Both the position numbers and the translations under genes were made by a program. Below are positions 35,038 through 45,385 of a stretch of 64,000 nucleotides of DNA, one piece after another; positions within the stretch are counted from its first letter, which is position 1; every line of letters begins with the position of its first letter. The notes beneath the pieces are model-generated. The model saw nothing but the letters and a program-made list of their open reading frames with translations, made no database searches and was not told the DNA's origin. Source of the stretch: Diospyros lotus (lineage: Eukaryota; Streptophyta; Magnoliopsida; Ericales; Ebenaceae); contig NC_068341.1 of NCBI RefSeq assembly GCF_014633365.1, positions 19,264,339 to 19,328,338 of the forward strand. The letters run 5' to 3'.

Positions 35038-37368
35038 TACATCGTGTCATCATGGGCCCACAACCACTGGTTAGCTCATAGCTGTAATACCCGGGAATAA
35101 TTTAAGGATATGATATTTGATAAAAGGCATAAATGGAATTTTGAAAAAAAATAAGACTATAGGGTACACTAACACAACTTTGGACGACCGAATTAGTCAG
35201 AGGGAGTACCCCAGACCCTAGATAGCCAATAAAAATGGTATAGTATCGACGAGTGATTTAAATTATGATTTTTAGTGATAAAATAAATGAGATCGAGAAT
35301 AGTTTTCGGTACAGCAAAAATACAGCTGCCAATTAGGTCGTATTACCGAATTGTTATAGACGATGTCCAAAAAATTAACGGAGTGTGTCTAGGACTAATA
35401 TTTGATGTATAGAACAACCCTTAAGTGGTTTCAGGTTGAATCGAGTGGATTTGAGGTCAAAACAATCAATCGGGCCTAAGTGTAATTTTCTGAATTTGTC
35501 CGAGGGAGGTCAAAATGATAATTTTTTTGAAGTTTCAAAAGAGAAATGAGAAGTACTAGTCTTGAGGGTCTTAGTGATGGTGCTAGAAAGATCAGGGGCT
35601 TGAGGATAAGGGCCAAATTGCAAAAGGAAGTTCAAGGGGGGCCAAACTGCAATTTTCAAAAAATTACTCAGAGATTGCAGATTTGGCCGCGATTTGTGGC
35701 CGAAAAATTGGGAGATTTGGGCAGCAAATCTCGTTAGGGCATGGCCTAGGGTAGTCTAAGAGGTGTGTGGGAGGAGTTTTGGCCGAAAATCGGCCACGTG
35801 GGGGTGGGTTTTGGCCTATAAATAGCCAAGGGTTTCGGCCGAATTGAAGCATCAAATTGCTCGGTTTTGAGGGTGAATCGAGGGAAACCAATAAGGGGCT
35901 TTTGGTCCTTGAGGCATGAGGAGCATTTGTGGAGAATTTCGTGAGTTTTCAAGCTGGTTTGAGGGAGTTTCGAAGGTGGTTGGAAAAGGGAGGCGGACTG
36001 CTGCGCCGCACCTGTAAATGCCCGATCGAGGGCCTTCCCGGTGTCCTTTTGGCCTGAAACCAGTGGGGTTGGGATTGACTCTTCATGGGCTTTCAGGGGG
36101 TACCAGTTTCGGGGGGCATCGGAGCAACCACCGGCGACTAGCTTGCCGGAGAAGACAATGCACGTGCAGTGCATGCGCTGTCCTCACTCGCAGAAATGCG
36201 CCTAGGCGTGTGAGGGCTCGTGCCACATAGGTAATTTCTAATTTTTGTCCAAAATTCTTGGAAAATTATTTTATGAATTATTATGTAAAAATATTTGAGA
36301 AAATAGTTGTGTAGATATTTATTTTGGATTATTAGAGAAGAAAATGGGAGAAAAATAGAAAAAATGTGAGAAACTTAAGGAAAATTATAATTGTTGGATA
36401 AATGTGATGATTAGGGTGCCTTGGGGGTTGAGACGAAGTGACTCGTGCAAAGTTCGAAGAGGGCACGCAAATTGAGGCAATCACACAAATCGAGGCGTAC
36501 CGCGTGTAGCGGCCCTCTCTCGGATCATCCCGCTAGCATAAGAAATCCGAAATGAGGTCGTCACAAAATGGATACAAGAACAATAAACTCAAAATAAACA
36601 CCATTTTATTATTATATATATATATTTTTTCACTTGCTCACTAATCATCAAGAGCCAAGATAAAACATCTTCATATTTGCTCCCTATCAAAAGGAGCTCA
36701 AACAATTATTACAAATTCTTAACATTTTCATCTTGGGCTTACAACCCATACATTTTTCAAATAAAAAGGGCACCAAGGTTCTAACAACAAACTAAACCTT
36801 CTATTTCCTGCCCTCAATATTACCCATAGATCTTGAGGTTGGGACATCCCTGTACACAACTAAACTCGGGCTCTAGCCTTATTGGACTCGCCCTCAGCAA
36901 TAGCTTATCCCTTACCTGGAATGACAAGAATAAGCAAGGTGAGCCACAAGGCTCAGCAAGTATATATATATATATATATAACAATAAAGACAATAGAGTC
37001 AAGGCATGGATAAACCAAAATGGAATAAACCCGACTTCCCAAGTATGAGTAACATTTTTCATTAGATCCTATTACTATTATTATTCCCATGCCGATGTCA
37101 TTGTGCATTTCACGCATCATTTCATTTCTCATAAATATATGATCATTTCCATGCCATCATCATTATGCATTTTATGCATCATATCGGCCCTCAAGGCCTT
37201 TCATTCACATGCATGCATACATATACATAGAAAAATCATTTAGCCATTCACTTGGCTTGAGCATCGCCGACCGGGTCTATGGCCACCTTTCCCGCGTCAG
37301 GCACTCTTTAGGATATCCTTTTTCTCAACCCGCGGTACGTAACCGCCGCGCAAAATAATAAGTGCGCA

Positions 37369-37742
37369 AATAATAATACCATGTAATGCTCATGTAGGTT
37401 TCAAGTAAGCATATCAAACATGCTACATTATTAGCAATGTTTCCTCATAATCATCATGCACATTTAGCCATTTCAAGATTATCTCCTCACATGAGCCAAT
37501 GATATTTTCATCATATGATTTGGCATCATTCATTGAGACTCATTTCCATACCATAAATAATAATGCCATGCAATGCTCATGAGGGTTTTCAAGTAAACAT
37601 ATCAACATGCTTCATTATTAGAAATGTTCTCATTATGATCCTCGTGCACACTTAGACGTTTCAAGATTTCATCCTCACATGAGCTAATGGTATTTTCATC
37701 ACATGATTTAGCTTTATTTATTGGGATTCATTTTCATACCGT
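37369..37742. repeat. Tandem duplication of a 187-bp unit
   Basis: 37369-37555 and 37556-37742 match in order (ATGCTCATG, CATGCTWCATTATTAG, TTTCAAGATT, CCTCACATGAGC, ATTTTCATCA, CATTTCCATACC-like) with scattered changes. Confidence 0.8.
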
Positions 37743-37960
37743 TTCTCAAGATCAACAATTTGATTACATGAATTCACCATTTAAAAACTCATGATTTTCA
37801 TCTTTAATTCCCACCATTAATTAACTTCCCCATTTTTGGAACACTTACATATCCACAAGATGATTTTTGAAGCCAACTAAAATGTCACAAGAGCTTTGGG
37901 GAAGAATTTCAAGCATTAGAAAAGAATCGGACCAAAAAGAAAGAATCAATGCATTCTGCT

Positions 37961-38350
37961 GGTTGACCGAATAAAAGAGTTAGTCAACCGACTGAGGACT
38001 TAGTCAACCGATGAAGGAGAGTTAGTCGACTAAATAGGGACTTGGTCGACCGAGTGAAAACACTTGGTCGACTAACAGAAGCTTAAATTGTCACTTGGTC
38101 GACCGACTGAAATCACTTGGTCGACCAACTGAACACTTGGTCGACTAACAGAGGCTTATATTATCACTTGGTCGACTAACAACCCACTTGGTCAACCGAC
38201 TAAAACACTTGGTCGACCGACTGAAATACTTGGTCGACCAACAGAAGCTTAAATTATTACTTGGTCGACTGACTAAAACACTTGGTCGACCAACTGAAGA
38301 ACAAAACACATACTTGGTCGACTAACAGAAATACTTGGTCGACCAACAGT
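37961..38350. repeat. CTTGGTCGACYRAC minisatellite
   Basis: About 17 copies of an 18-25-bp unit with core CTTGGTCGAC followed by CGAC, CAAC or TAAC, spaced by short A-rich linkers. The core is palindromic (GTCGAC). Confidence 0.9.
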
Positions 38351-41162
38351 GGCCTAAAACTTAAAAATAACAACGATAACCCACAAAACTCAACCTCCCA
38401 AGCAAGATACACCAATTCTTGCTTCTCTAACATTCCTAATCAGTCAAGTGTCATTCCTTTGAGAATTTAGGGTGAACTAAACCCTAATGAAAACTCACAA
38501 AAAGGCCCATTGATGACAAAACACAAGATTTTTAACGGAATGAGAAACTAATCCACCAATCAATATAAACTCATGATTTGATCTCCTAACAAAATAGAAG
38601 AATCGAAGACAAGGAAACCAAGAAGGAATCCAACTTGACCCAAGAGAAAAGGGTCCAAGGCTTATTTAACTAGGAAGATCAACGTGATCTTGTAACGAAA
38701 CAAATAAGGAAGAAATAATAACTTGCATAACCAAAAAGAAATGCAAGAAGAACTTGCCTTAGATGAAGAAAAACCCACGAAGAAGAATGCACCCAGCTGC
38801 AACTTCACTTTCAAGCTTCCATGGACATCAAAATGGAGAAGAAGAAGAAGAAGAAACAGAGGAAGGAGAAGAAAAAGGCCAATCGGGAGAATAGAAAAGG
38901 AAGAAAAGAAGAAAACAAGAAAAGAAGAAGGCATGGAGGAAGGGATGACCGCCCACCAACCTTCCAACTACTCCCTTGGCAAATTTACCATTTTGCCCAT
39001 CTCTTTTAAACACAAACCACAAGTCATTAAACCCCTTTTGGTCATTTGCCTCTTTTTATTTTCTTTTTCATTTTTCTTTCTGCTCCATAATACTCATAAT
39101 TTCATTTTTAAATAATACCCATTTATGAAATTCCCTAATTGCCCTCACCTTTTTCAATAAAGCAAGGACCATTTGGTCACTTTGCATTTTATAATTCTTT
39201 TCTTCTTTTCTTTTAATGCACAAAATACAAATATATATATTTATATATATATAATTTCATTTATTAAATTTCATTTCTCATATTTTACACATGGGCCTAA
39301 GCCCAATTCAAAAATCCACTCATACCCTTACATGGGCCCAAGCCCAACTCATTAGCTCAATTAATTATAATGGCCCATTTCCATTAGCCCACCAAAAAGC
39401 CTCAACATAACATTAAGCCCAATGGGCTTCACAACCATACAACACTTGCCATCTAAAAAGTCTCCCCTTGGGCTCAACCCAAGTTTCCAAGAAAAATCAA
39501 TCCATAAATTTAGTACATCATTTATTTATACAAATTTTTCCAGATAAAGATATGCACATATATATATAAATATATATAACGCCCATGCCCACTTTACTAA
39601 TTTCCCACTTCATTTTAGGCCTATGGGATTTCTCTAAACCCATCACATTCTTGGACTTCAAACACTTGGCCCAAATGGGCAACCCAATTCATGAATTTAA
39701 ATACATAAATTTTGACACTTAAAAATATTTTCCAACATTCAATTTATTAGGGCAAATCTCCAAATCTTCACAATTAAAATATTAATAAACTTCTAGACCC
39801 ACTAACGGGTCGTTACACCTCGCTTGTCGAGAAGAATTTGAAATTTCGCCAAAGGTGAGTGGTTCTATCCGAAAAGACTTATAGTAGCATGTGAATGGTT
39901 TATTGTGAGTGTTCATCCCTAAGGCTTGGTTTATTGTGATGGTCTATCCAAACGGTTATTTACACATGCATTGAATTTCGTACGTTGCATACATCGAACT
40001 GTTGATTTTAAGTTATGCATGTTATGATTTTTCGGCATTGGCATGTTGTGTTGTCCATGTGGGACGTAGGTTGTTAATCTGTGACGTAGCTCTCGAGTGT
40101 CAGCACTCAGAATGTGTGCCAAGAGTTAATGCTATGTGACCCACTTGGGACGGGGCTGAGACGGACTTCACCCTACGGTACTCAAGTGCGCGGGGCTGAG
40201 AGTGGACACCACCCCGATTGTTGGCTCAAGTGGCAGGGCTGAGAGTGGACACCACCCCAGGTTCCTTTAAGCAATAGCATTAAGGCCGAGGTGTCGTGGA
40301 TTTCGGGGATAGTGCTGATGTGACACTCTTAGGGCTAGGGTTACGTTGGGTTTTGGAATGCTTTTGAGTAGGAGCGTAAAGCCTAACAATGACAATGGAG
40401 TGATTCCCGGGTTCATATGTCGAGGTTGTCCATCTTAAGCAGGATTGGTTTGCCAATGGGTCGGTGTGGTCGTGTCGCCTTTAGAGAGATTGCATTTTCC
40501 CCGGTTAGGGCTAAGTGCTATGTGGGATTCTCTTAGGCTGGGGCATGTCAGGATCTATTGGTTTTATATATAATTTTGCATATCTGCATGAAAATGTTTT
40601 TGAACTCTCACTTAGATGATTCAGCCTCTAATTTGGAGTATGTCCCTAGAATATTCAAACGTTCCTGGTGAATGCAGTGGCGCTAAGGGAAAGAATATCA
40701 TCGAGATGTAACTGCTATGTTTAGTTTTCGTAGGTTTTTGTCTATGATTACGATGTTCAGAGGTTATGTAATATTTTTATATTTTCATGTGAAATATCGA
40801 TTTGGTTATTGTAAAAGGAATTATCGGTTATATATCATTGAGGTTTCGATCTTGCTTCCGCTGATGTGATTGATAATACTTGTCTTAGTCTATTAATTAT
40901 TAAATTTTGATATACTGAGAAGGTACGATCGGGACTGTCGGGAAATGATGTGTATTGAGAGACTTATGTTGTGTGTATGAGAATATTAAAAAAAAAAAAA
41001 AATTATTCCCGAAATCTCGAGGTAATGCTCATTCTGGGAAAACAAGGCGTTACAATAGCTATCGCCATTCAATGACCAAGAATCCCGCCGCACTTGTGAG
41101 CCTCTCAGTCACCCTCTAGGCAGTCGCCCTTTGTGGTTGTGAGCCCATGATGACACGGTGTG

Positions 41163-41389
41163 TGTAATACCCCAAGAGCCCAAAGGATGGTAGTATATAT
41201 CGAGAATACGTAAGGAATGAAATAAAACTAATTGGATACCTTTTGAGTTGAATGTAAACAAAGAACCCCCAAATTAAGCATGCTTGACCTGGGATAATCC
41301 AAGAATGGGTGACCCCTTTGGGAAGTCCACGTAGGCCTATCAAGGTAAGTTGTCTCAGACCTTTCTATCGCTTGAAGTGGGGTGTTACA
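41163..41389 (+). repeat. 5S-rRNA-like LTR module, tandem unit 1
   Basis: 227 bp, TGTAATACCCCAAG...GGGGTGTTACA, with 5S-like AATTAAGCATGCTTGACCTG and a GATGGGTGACC-like block (here AATGGGTGACCCC). Confidence 0.82.
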
Positions 41390-41647
41390 AAAATGTGTGT
41401 TAACATTTGGCGCACCGTCTGTGGGAATTCCCCCTAATGATCCCTACAACCCCCGATAAAGGAGGGGCCGATAGAGCCCCACCACACCTGGGGGGGATGG
41501 TGTGGATGCACTGGGTTCGTCCCATATCGGTTGCCCAAAGGGCAACCACTAAGGGGCTCATAAGTGCGGTAGGACTCCTAGTCCTTGAAAGGTGAGAGAT
41601 AAAGAGTTGACCTACAACTGTGGGCTCCATGATGATGACACGATGCG

Positions 41648-41875
41648 TGTAATACCCCAAGAGCCCCCCAAAAGGGTAGTATATATCGAGAATAAGTAAG
41701 GAAGGAAACAATATCAGTTAGATACCTTTTGGGCTAAATGTAGGCAAAAGACTCCAGGGTTAAGCATGCTTGACCTGGGAAAATCCAAAGATAGGTGACT
41801 CATCTGGGAAGTTCGCATAGGCCTATTAGGGTAAGTTGTCCTGGACCTTCATATTGCTCGATGTCGGGTGTTACA
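41648..41875 (+). repeat. 5S-rRNA-like LTR module, tandem unit 2
   Basis: 228 bp, same ends. The 5S-like core GGTTAAGCATGCTTGACC is kept, while the C-box region is more decayed (ATAGGTGACTCATCTGGGAA). Confidence 0.8.
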
Positions 41876-42139
41876 AAAATGTGTATCAACATTTGACGCC
41901 ATCTGTGGGAAACCCCTAATGGTCCCTACAACCCTCGATAAGGGAGGGGCCGATAGAGCCCCACCACACATGCTGGGAGGGATGGTGTGGATGCACTGGG
42001 TATGTCCCACCTCGGTTACCCAAAGGGCGACTACCCAGAGGGTGACTGAGAGGCTCACAAGTGCGGCAGGACTCTTGGCCGTTGAAGGGTGATAGCTATG
42101 AGCTAACCCGTGGTTGTGGGTCTATGATGACACAATGTG

Positions 42140-42365
42140 TGTAATACCCCAAGAGCCCAAAGGAGGATAGTATATCTCGAGAATAAGTAAGGAAGAAATA
42201 ACACCAGTTAGATACCTTTTGGGTTGAATGTAGGCAAAGAACTCCCAAGTTAAGCATGCTTGACCTAGGGTAATTCAAGGATGGGTGACCCCCCTGGGAA
42301 GTTCGCATAAGCCTATCAGGGTAAGTTGTCCCAGATCTTCCTATAGCTTGATGCAGGGTATTACA
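42140..42365 (+). repeat. 5S-rRNA-like LTR module, tandem unit 3
   Basis: 226 bp. It has the best 5S resemblance in the cluster: ACTCCCAAGTTAAGCATGCT followed 26 bases on by GGATGGGTGACC and CTGGGAAGTTCGC, matching in order the internal promoter half of plant 5S rRNA. Confidence 0.85.
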
Positions 42366-42381
42366 AAAATGTGTGTCAACA

Positions 42382-43436
42382 ATTGTTAAATATGATTTTT
42401 TTTTTTTTTGTAGTAAGTGATTTTTTGGTTAATTTTCAATCATGTTAATTAGGAAATTGGATACTAAATCAAATTACTCAAGTTTTTGTAGTAAGTATGA
42501 AACTAACCTCAAACTCTTAAAATCAATTTAATCATATTGGAGACCATATATTTTTTTTAAATATATTTTTTTAATAAAAAGATATGATCAAATCAACCAA
42601 CTTTAGTTGCATCAGTAGAATTTATCTCATATTTTAAAATAAAACAAAAGCAAAATAAGAAATATAATGAAGGATTTGGAAATGAAATCAACAAAAGTTG
42701 CAATTTCAATTCTTTTCTTTCTGCATTTTTTTGTGGAAAAATGCAAAAGAGTCACGCTGGTCTTCCTATAACAAATGGTGGCATTTTTTTTCTCCAAGGG
42801 ATGGGTAGTGATAACATCATGCTGTCTGGGTGGTCATTGAATGTCAAGTGCCATGTTAATTACGCAACTTGCTTTTTCTTTGGGATTATTGCCCTTGCAT
42901 GGTCCCTCACCACTTGTGCCATTGATTTCGATAGAGGAGGTAAATCCTAGGTGGAGGCTTTGCTTGACTGTATAGGGTAAGGAATCGAACCCACGACCTA
43001 CTAGTGTGAATTCTAGCTTATTTTGGGCCAACTACTTGACCTGTACCTTTAGGGCTACTTGCTTCTTCCTTGTTTCTAGAAGAGATGGCTGTATGGTTGG
43101 GTTCCACTCCAATAATAATTGGAGCCTTATTTAATGGTTGGAGCATTAATTTCCTCCTCAAGCCAATTTGTTCAAGGTGGCTAGTCTTTGTTTGTTTTTT
43201 AGAAATGTCAAGAACTCTAGAATTGGAATTTCAATTCTAACTAGAATATTAATGATTTCTTGTGTTTGGAACGAAAAAAGTCTAGGAATTGAAGTTTTAT
43301 TTCCATCAATTAAAGTTGATAAAAAATGTTAGGAAAATAATTAGAATTTTAGACCCCACCTCCACCTATTTATGTATCTATATATGGACTGTAGTAACCA
43401 CAAGAAGCTCAACCTGATGTTAGGCCCATAACTTAG
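42382..43436. repeat. Segmental duplication copy 1, part B (contains a SINE)
   Basis: Matches 51710-52700 in order, including GGTTAATTTTCAATCATGTT, GGAAATGAAATCAACAAAAG and GTATGGTTGGGTTC. No gene is supported. Confidence 0.85.
42882..43060 (-). mobile_element. tRNA-type SINE in duplication copy 1
   Basis: The minus strand shows a B-box GTGGGTTCGATTCC and the family tail words GGATTTACCTCCTC. Its flanks AACTTGCTTTTTCTTTG and TACTTGCTTCTTCCTTG are decayed copies of the long target duplication seen cleanly in copy 2. Confidence 0.72.
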
Positions 43437-44880
43437 TGTCCACCTATTTCTATCCTGCAAGTGGACGGATCGTGACAAGTAATATTGTGATAAGTAGAGT
43501 GTTATACCCACGAGGACTAACTTTTGACATTTACTCTAACTCATTTAACCTTAACCTAACACACATTAGTATAGCTATTAACAATGACTTCAATTGTAAT
43601 GAAAACTAAGTTTCTAATAAAAGATGCAACTAAAACAATTTCTTCAATTCAAAACTCACAAAACTAAGACACTAGGGTTTGTGAATCCACCATCGGCCTT
43701 CTATGATTCAATTGTTCATTACTCGGATCTTGTTATTCCTTATCTTAGGTTGAAAATCGATGATCCAATTACAACCAAAAGCCTCTCTCGATGGTCATTC
43801 GGTTATATGTATATATATGAGATTAACTATCTCTAGTCAACATTCAAACATATAAACATGCATTCAATCACAATGATCATCATAAAATAATTTCACAGGG
43901 CATAACGATATCTCTACCTATTATAGAACCATACGTTGTTTGCTACCATGTCTAATCCGTATTGAATCTCTCGAAAGTAGTACAAATCACAAATACGTTT
44001 CAATGGTGATTAAGTATCAAAACGATATTATGAACATAACAAACAATCAACCCGAATGAATATGAAAATAACAAATTGAGTAACTTTAAATCAAACCATT
44101 AGAAGTCAATGTTTCATCATTCACCCTAGCTATAAACACTTAGCAATGCATTCTTACAATCAAAAGAAAAAGAAAAAAGTTGGAATCCATAGCAGAGATT
44201 GAGAAAGAAAAGAAAAATACAACCCAAGAGTATAGTTTTCAAGTTGCCTTCTTTCACCCCTTCAATCTTTCGTCAGTTCCTCTTTCATCCAAAAACTCCC
44301 CTAAAACTCCGAAATGAAGCCTTTATATAGCCATCCCTAGGGTTTTCGAGTCGTGCTACGTGAAAACTCTTGTTCCCTATTGAATTGGATGAAGACGGGC
44401 CATAATCGAGCTTTGAATTTAAGTTTAGAACTCTATCGCGGTCTTACCGCAATGTGCTTGTTGCAGTAGACTCGTGAGCTCCAAAAAGCAATTTCTAAAG
44501 TTGTCTTATAGCAATATGCATACTGCTGTAAGACCATGGGCTCTAGAAACTAATTCTTACAGCGGTCCTACAGTGGAATGCATACCGCTATAGGCTACTA
44601 GATTTCTTCCTTAGCCTCTTGGTTCTTCACCTTCCATTTTTCGCTCTTGTTCGACTTCACTTTCTTTACCTCATTTCAAGTTTATAGCTGACCATGCCTT
44701 CAAGTTTTATTTCCACTCTTATAATGCACTGAAATCGTTCGTTTGTGTTCCATGTACGCTTTGCATGTGATGTGTACCTATATTGATAATATTGAGCACA
44801 AAATGAGTAGCAATTATGTTTATTGAATACTTAAATGCTAAGCTTGAACAACTAAATAAGAGTGCAAAATATACTGATCA
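43437..44880 (-). repeat. 1.44-kb solo LTR
   Basis: Plus-strand ends are TGTCCACC...TACTGATCA, with flanks CTTAG and CCTAG (one change). It is absent from the homologous place in copy 2 (about 52700), which confirms insertion. The minus strand has a good TATA box, GCTATATAAAGG (about 44322-44333), favouring minus orientation. An internal unit built on GCGGTCYTAC is repeated three times at 44430-44605. Confidence 0.78.
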
Positions 44881-45385
44881 CCTAGCATCAAGCTCGATCT
44901 CTAGACATGACCTCGGCTCATGCCAGCTCAACAACATCCTTATTTCCTTCAATACTATTTGAGATCCCTATACCTGCAACAGACCTCAATGGCCTCGAGA
45001 TTCTTGACCCTTCATCTTCGCCCTTATCCTCCCGTAACGGTCAAAGATTACATGGCGATTGGGCTCTCCTCCTCTTTCCTATATAAGCCCACCTTATCAT
45101 CAGTCAAGATAAGTTTTTTTTTTTTTCAGCTTTAAAGGAACTCTGTCATCTTGAATTTCTACTAATTTGAGCGTCAGAATGCTAGCATGTGCCACTCCCA
45201 CTGCGCAAACTGTTGTGACCGAACTTGCCATTGCTGACCACCACTTTGGGCCAAAAGAAACAATATATGCTTCTATTCTATTAGATAAACAAACACCCAT
45301 TTTGGTGTATTAAATAAAGCCTTGAACTTCCCAAATGCCTTCTCTCAAAATTTTTTATTTAAAAAATACTCTTACTGTAATATCC
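44881..45385. repeat. Segmental duplication copy 1, part C
   Basis: Matches 52707-53245 (CTCAACAACATCCTTATT-like, CAATATATGCTTCTATTC, CCTTCTCTCAAAATTTTT). It contains CCTATATAAGCCC and a TTTGAGCGTCAGA motif, so this part is an old Tat-type LTR piece. Confidence 0.75.

Larger units (their letters stand above)
36505..39817 (-). repeat. 3.3-kb gypsy LTR nested in the solo LTR
   Basis: On the minus strand it runs TGTAACGACCCGTTAG...GGGCCGCTACA. The flanks CCGCG (36500-36504) and CCTCG (39818-39822) form a 5-bp duplication with one change. It contains a 187-bp tandem duplication (37369-37742) and a long array of GGTCGAC words (37961-38350). No pol domain is seen, so it is a solo LTR or LTR-like insertion. 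Confidence 0.75.
35083..41054 (+). repeat. Ty3/gypsy solo LTR (about 2.65 kb) split by another LTR
   Basis: It starts TGTAATACCCGGG and ends AACAAGGCGTTACA, with the perfect duplication ATAGC at 35078-35082 and 41055-41059. Removing the inner insertion (36505-39822) leaves about 2.65 kb. The element sits inside a 5S-module unit: GGTTAGCTCATAGC left and ATAGCTATCGCC right are contiguous in the related unit near 42080 on the other strand. Around 40140-40260 GGGCTGAGAGTGGACACCAC is repeated. Confidence 0.88.
34796..42381. mobile_element. Composite cluster of four 5S-module LTR units (one inverted, three tandem)
   Basis: 5S modules sit at 34811-35037 (minus) and at 41163-41389, 41648-41875 and 42140-42365 (plus), the last three spaced 485-492 bp. 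Each plus-oriented module is followed by AAAATGTGTGTCAACA. In the first two this is followed directly by a TTTGGCGCC-like motif, a primer-site motif of Tat-type elements. The cluster ends mirror each other: TTGACGCACATTTTTGTAA on the left, TTGACACACATTTTTGTAA from the right on the other strand. AT-rich flanks (GATTGTTG and AATTGTTA) match an uninterrupted site in duplication copy 2 at about 51708. The span includes the solo LTR 35083-41054. No protein is encoded. Confidence 0.75.

Noticed and set aside
38723..39115. Lys/Arg/Glu-rich frame of 130 codons
   Set aside because: It is a purine tract inside an LTR (AGAAGAAGAAG runs), where both strands give low-complexity frames.
41163..42365. True 5S rRNA gene array
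   Set aside because: Only the internal-promoter half of 5S is recognisable, units have LTR-type ends and spacing of 485-492 bp, and the sequences are diverged. This is retroelement-borne, not ribosomal.
43624..43836. Small plus-strand frame of 70 codons
   Set aside because: It falls inside the 1.44-kb solo LTR with no recognisable domain.
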